Shown here piece after piece: positions 31,048-34,000 of a stretch of DNA of 34,000 nucleotides. The stretch spans positions 1-34,000 of the forward strand of contig CAZTOZ010000070.1 in NCBI GenBank assembly GCA_964614535.1. Direction: 5' to 3'. The translations under genes were made by a program, and so were the position numbers. The notes under the pieces were generated by a model. That model was not told where the DNA came from and made no database searches. It saw nothing but the letters and a program-made list of their open reading frames with translations. Numbering within the stretch: the stretch's first letter is position 1; each line of letters starts with the position of its first letter. Source of the stretch: JALSHZ01 sp964614535 (lineage in GTDB: Bacteria; Pseudomonadota; Gammaproteobacteria; UWMA-0217).

Positions 31048-31587
31048 ATGAGAATCTCTCTGCCACTGCTGCTTGCCGTTCTGCCGCTGTTTGCCGATGC
31101 AGCGATCTACCGCTGGGTGGATAGCGAGGGCACGATCCACTTTTCCGACCAGAAGCCCAATGTCCCCGGTGTCGAGGAGGTCAGGGTTTCGCCGCCCAAT
31201 GTCATGTCCACTGACAAGCCGGCCGCCGGCCAGCAGGGCGGCGCCGGTGCGACGTCGGCCAGCAAGAAGGCGCCCGCGTCGGTGCCGCCGCGTTATCAGT
31301 CGCTCCAGATCACCTCCCCCGGGAACGACGAGGCGGTGCGCGCCAACGACGGCACCGTCGTCGTCAGTTGCGCGCTGCAACCGGCGCTCGGCACCGCTGC
31401 CGGCCATTCCATCGTCGTCGTCCTCGACGGCCGCAAGATCGGGGGGTTGGCTGCTTGCGGCACGACCTTGACCCAGCTTTCGCGGGGTACGCATACGCTC
31501 CAGGTTCAGGTGGTCGATTCGATGGGCAAGGTGCTGATCAGCTCGCCGGTCCACAGCTTCCATGTGCTGAGAACGTCCAGATTGTGA
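31048..31587 (+). CDS. DUF4124 domain periplasmic protein
   Basis: A 179-residue exported protein. Residues 1-18 form the signal peptide. The DUF4124 domain follows immediately (AIYRWVDSEGTIHFSDQKP), then an Ala/Gly/Lys-rich linker and a C-terminal Ig-like or beta-sandwich domain (SLQITSPGNDEAVRAND...GTHTLQVQVVDSMGKVL). Two cysteines (in VVSCALQ and AACGTT) could form a disulfide. Proteins of this type occur between glnA and ntrB in many gammaproteobacteria, but their function is unknown. Its promoter lies directly at the ATG, so the mRNA may be leaderless. Confidence 0.85.
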   Translation: MRISLPLLLAVLPLFADAAIYRWVDSEGTIHFSDQKPNVPGVEEVRVSPPNVMSTDKPAAGQQGGAGATSASKKAPASVPPRYQSLQITSPGNDEAVRANDGTVVVSCALQPALGTAAGHSIVVVLDGRKIGGLAACGTTLTQLSRGTHTLQVQVVDSMGKVLISSPVHSFHVLRTSRL

Positions 31588-31626
31588 TCTCTTCCCTTCG
31601 GGCACGGAAGTTGCTTCACTGAGGGC

Positions 31627-32673
31627 ATGCAGCAACCCGATTTCAAGCTCCTGCTCGACAGCATGGACTCCGCACTGATCCAGCTGGATCGTGATCTGCT
31701 TTTCGTCTACCTCAATCCCGCGGCCGAGATGTTGCTGGACACCAGCGACAATCAGCTGCTCGGCCGCACGGTCGAAGCCTACTGTGGCAACGATTGCGAG
31801 CTGAAAGCGTTGGCCCGCAAGGCCTTGGCCAGTGGTCAGACGATCACCCGCCGTGAGCTGACGCTGCAGATGGAGGGGGATCGCGACGTGGTCGTCAATC
31901 TGACGATTACGCCGCTGGTCGGTGAGCGGGGTGTCTTGCTGGAGATTCACCCCATCGGCCAACTCTATGCCATTGCACAGGAGGCGGTGCGGCAGGAGGA
32001 GTACGCGGCAACACGGTCGCTGCTGCGCGGGTTGGCCCATGAAATCAAGAACCCGCTGGGTGGTATTCGCGGGGCGGCGCAGTTGCTCGAGGGGGAGCTC
32101 GACGAGCCGGAACTCAACGCCTATACCGAAATCATCATCAACGAGACCGACCGCCTCAAGCGGCTGATCGACCGGATGATCGGCCCGCGCCAGGTGGCGA
32201 CGGAGGAGAAGGTCAACATCCACGAGATCTCCGAGCGGGTGGTGCAGCTCATCAGCGTCGAGGCCGGAAGCGACGTCTCCGTGGTGCGGGACTACGATCC
32301 CAGCATTCCCGAGTTCAACGGCGATGCCGACCAGCTCATTCAGGCGGCGCTCAATGTCGCCCGCAATGCGCTGGAGGCGCTGCGCGATGCCGGTCAGGGC
32401 GGCGAGATCCGTTTCATCACCCGGATACTGCGCAACTACACCATCGGCGGCAAGCAGCAGAATCTGGTCGTGCGGCTGCGGATTCGTGACACCGGGCCGG
32501 GCATCCCCGCCGAGCTGCGCAACCAGGTGTTCTTTCCGATGATCTCCGGCAAGGCGCGTGGCTCCGGGCTGGGGTTGTCGGTGGCCCAAGCGATCGTCAC
32601 CTCCCACGGTGGCATCATCAAGTTCGAATCGACGCCCGACGAAACCTTCTTCGACATTCTGATACCGATATGA
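31627..32673 (+). CDS. ntrB: Nitrogen-regulation sensor kinase NtrB
   Basis: A 348-residue soluble histidine kinase/phosphatase that controls NtrC and is itself governed by PII. An N-terminal PAS domain (about 5-115) starts with LLLDSMDSALIQLDRDLLFVYLN. The dimerisation/phosphotransfer helix has LLRGLAHEIKNPLGGIRGA with H138. The ATPase domain shows NVARNALEAL (N box), DTGPGIP (G1) and GSGLGLSVAQ (G2). No membrane segment is seen. Its stop overlaps the ntrC start by 4 nt (ATGA). Confidence 0.96.
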   Translation: MQQPDFKLLLDSMDSALIQLDRDLLFVYLNPAAEMLLDTSDNQLLGRTVEAYCGNDCELKALARKALASGQTITRRELTLQMEGDRDVVVNLTITPLVGERGVLLEIHPIGQLYAIAQEAVRQEEYAATRSLLRGLAHEIKNPLGGIRGAAQLLEGELDEPELNAYTEIIINETDRLKRLIDRMIGPRQVATEEKVNIHEISERVVQLISVEAGSDVSVVRDYDPSIPEFNGDADQLIQAALNVARNALEALRDAGQGGEIRFITRILRNYTIGGKQQNLVVRLRIRDTGPGIPAELRNQVFFPMISGKARGSGLGLSVAQAIVTSHGGIIKFESTPDETFFDILIPI

Positions 32674-34000
32674 ACGCGCAATCCGAGATCGTCTGGATCG
32701 TCGACGATGACGACTCCATCCGCTGGGTGCTGGACAAGGCGATGCAGAAGGCCGGTATCGCCACCCGTACCTTTCGCGATGCCGAAAGCGTCATCGAAGC
32801 GCTGGAGCAGGAAACGCCCGCCGCGCTGATCACCGACATCCGCATGCCCGGCATGGACGGCCTCGCGCTGCTCGATCGTGTCCATGAACTCGATGCCGAA
32901 CTTCCGGTCATCGTCATCACCGCCCACTCCGACCTCGACAGCACCGTTTCGGCCTACAAGGGCGGGGCATTCGAATACCTGCCCAAACCCTTCGACATTG
33001 CCGAAGCGGTCGATCTGGTCGAACGCGCCTTTGCCGCCCGCCGGGAGCAGAGCGACAAGCCGGCCAATGGCGTCGCGTCCTCGTCCGACTTCCTCGGCGA
33101 GTCGGCGGCGATGCAGGAGGTGTTCCGCATCATCGGCCGCTTGAGCGCATCGCCGATCAACGTCCTCGTCACCGGCGAATCCGGCACCGGCAAGGAGCTG
33201 GTCGCCAAGGCCCTGCACAAGCACGGCCCACGGGCCAACAACCCCTTCATCGCCATCAACACCGCCGCCATCCCCCGCGACCTGCTCGAATCGGAACTCT
33301 TCGGTCATGAAAAAGGCGCCTTCACCGGTGCGCAGAGCCTGCGCCAGGGCCGCTTCGAGCAAGCGCACGGCGGCACCCTTTTCCTCGATGAAATCGGAGA
33401 CATGCCGGCCGAACTCCAGACCCGGCTCCTGCGCGTGCTGGCCGATGGCACTTTCTACCGTGTCGGTGGCCGGGACCCGGTGAAAGTCGATGTCCGCATC
33501 GTCGCGGCCACCCACCAGAACCTCGAAGTGTTGGTGCGGCAGGGCAAATTTCGTGAAGACCTCTTTCACCGCCTCAACGTCATCCGTATCCAGGTCCCCA
33601 GCCTGCGCGAACGCCGAGAAGACATCCCGGCGTTGATCCACCACTTCCTCAAAAAAGCCGCCGCGGAAACACGTGAGGAACCCAAATCCATCCGCCCCGA
33701 AGTCGTCGAATACCTCACCGGACTCGATTGGCCCGGCAACGTCCGTCAACTGGAAAACACCTGTCGCTGGCTCGCCGTCATGGCCGCCGGAAAGGAAATC
33801 CTCCTCAGCGACCTCCCGCCCGACCTGCAAAAAACCGAACAGGCGGCTGCCAACGCCGGGGAAACCGAATGGCAAAACGCCCTCTCAACCTGGGCCAATG
33901 CCCAGCTCAATACCGGGGCCGAAAACCTCCTCACCGAAACCGTTGCCCAGGTGGAAGAAATCCTCATCCGCGCCGCGCTTGCCCACACCCAGGGCTACAA
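32670..34000 (+). CDS. ntrC: Nitrogen response regulator NtrC, sigma54 activator (cut by window end)
   Basis: The first 443 codons of the NtrC enhancer-binding protein. The receiver domain has the acidic pocket VDDDDS, phosphoryl-accepting D56 in TDIRMPGMDG, TAHSD and a KPFD lysine. The AAA+ domain has GESGTGKE (Walker A), GAFTGA (216-221, contact with sigma54), GGTLFLDEIGDM (Walker B), an R-finger region FREDLFHRL and LDWPGNVRQLEN (sensor II). The last visible part, VAQVEEILIRAALAHTQGY, begins the Fis-type DNA-binding domain. Roughly 25-35 residues remain outside the window. It overlaps ntrB by 4 nt and should bind the boxes at 29210-29257. Confidence 0.96.
   Translation, partial: MNAQSEIVWIVDDDDSIRWVLDKAMQKAGIATRTFRDAESVIEALEQETPAALITDIRMPGMDGLALLDRVHELDAELPVIVITAHSDLDSTVSAYKGGAFEYLPKPFDIAEAVDLVERAFAARREQSDKPANGVASSSDFLGESAAMQEVFRIIGRLSASPINVLVTGESGTGKELVAKALHKHGPRANNPFIAINTAAIPRDLLESELFGHEKGAFTGAQSLRQGRFEQAHGGTLFLDEIGDMPAELQTRLLRVLADGTFYRVGGRDPVKVDVRIVAATHQNLEVLVRQGKFREDLFHRLNVIRIQVPSLRERREDIPALIHHFLKKAAAETREEPKSIRPEVVEYLTGLDWPGNVRQLENTCRWLAVMAAGKEILLSDLPPDLQKTEQAAANAGETEWQNALSTWANAQLNTGAENLLTETVAQVEEILIRAALAHTQGY

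Overview
The window looks like chromosomal DNA of a high-GC gammaproteobacterium, probably a free-living or sulfur/methane-type lineage. This is inferred from the polA-small RNA-engB arrangement, the glnA-DUF4124-ntrB-ntrC order, a di-heme cytochrome c4 gene and BtuM-type B12 transporters. Species cannot be read from the sequence. I see no rRNA, tRNA, CRISPR array, transposase or phage gene.

Region 1 (1-8635, + strand) is a cobalamin uptake and late-synthesis operon. It opens with a cobalamin riboswitch whose 5' end lies outside the window. It continues with a BtuB-like TonB-dependent receptor, a beta-propeller lipoprotein, a BtuM-type inner-membrane transporter, cobO, cbiB, the L-threonine-O-3-phosphate decarboxylase gene, an unknown four-cysteine secreted protein and cobQ. 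Region 2 (8703-13998) holds trkH, an unknown periplasmic protein and an SDR on the + strand, then a C-methyltransferase/DUF4910 pair on the - strand. Region 3 (14345-18988, + strand) resumes cobalamin work with cobW, cobU, cobT, cobS, a second BtuM and the alpha-ribazole phosphatase cobC. Together the two blocks cover outer-membrane capture, inner-membrane import, adenosylation, amidation, aminopropanol attachment and nucleotide-loop assembly. No corrin-ring gene is present, so the window supports salvage, or only the second half of de novo synthesis.

Region 4 (19002-21771, - strand) is a poorly characterised cluster: an endonuclease/exonuclease/phosphatase-fold protein, a very acidic 84-residue protein, an unknown 163-residue protein and a glycosyltransferase. 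Region 5 (21870-29209) is mostly housekeeping: a lipoprotein-like DsbA, cytochrome c4, engB, polA, a LOG-family nucleosidase and a cation diffusion facilitator. Between engB and polA lies a strong candidate for an unannotated small RNA on the - strand. It has its own extended -10 promoter, a palindromic operator-like element, three C-rich-loop hairpins and a strong terminator, at the locus occupied by Spot 42 in enterics and ErsA in Pseudomonas.

Region 6 (29210-34000, + strand) is the nitrogen-regulation locus. Two near-perfect NtrC boxes and a sigma54 promoter precede glnA, which ends in a strong terminator. A DUF4124 protein with its own promoter, ntrB, and ntrC (cut by the window end) follow. 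NtrB/NtrC would regulate glnA through those boxes.
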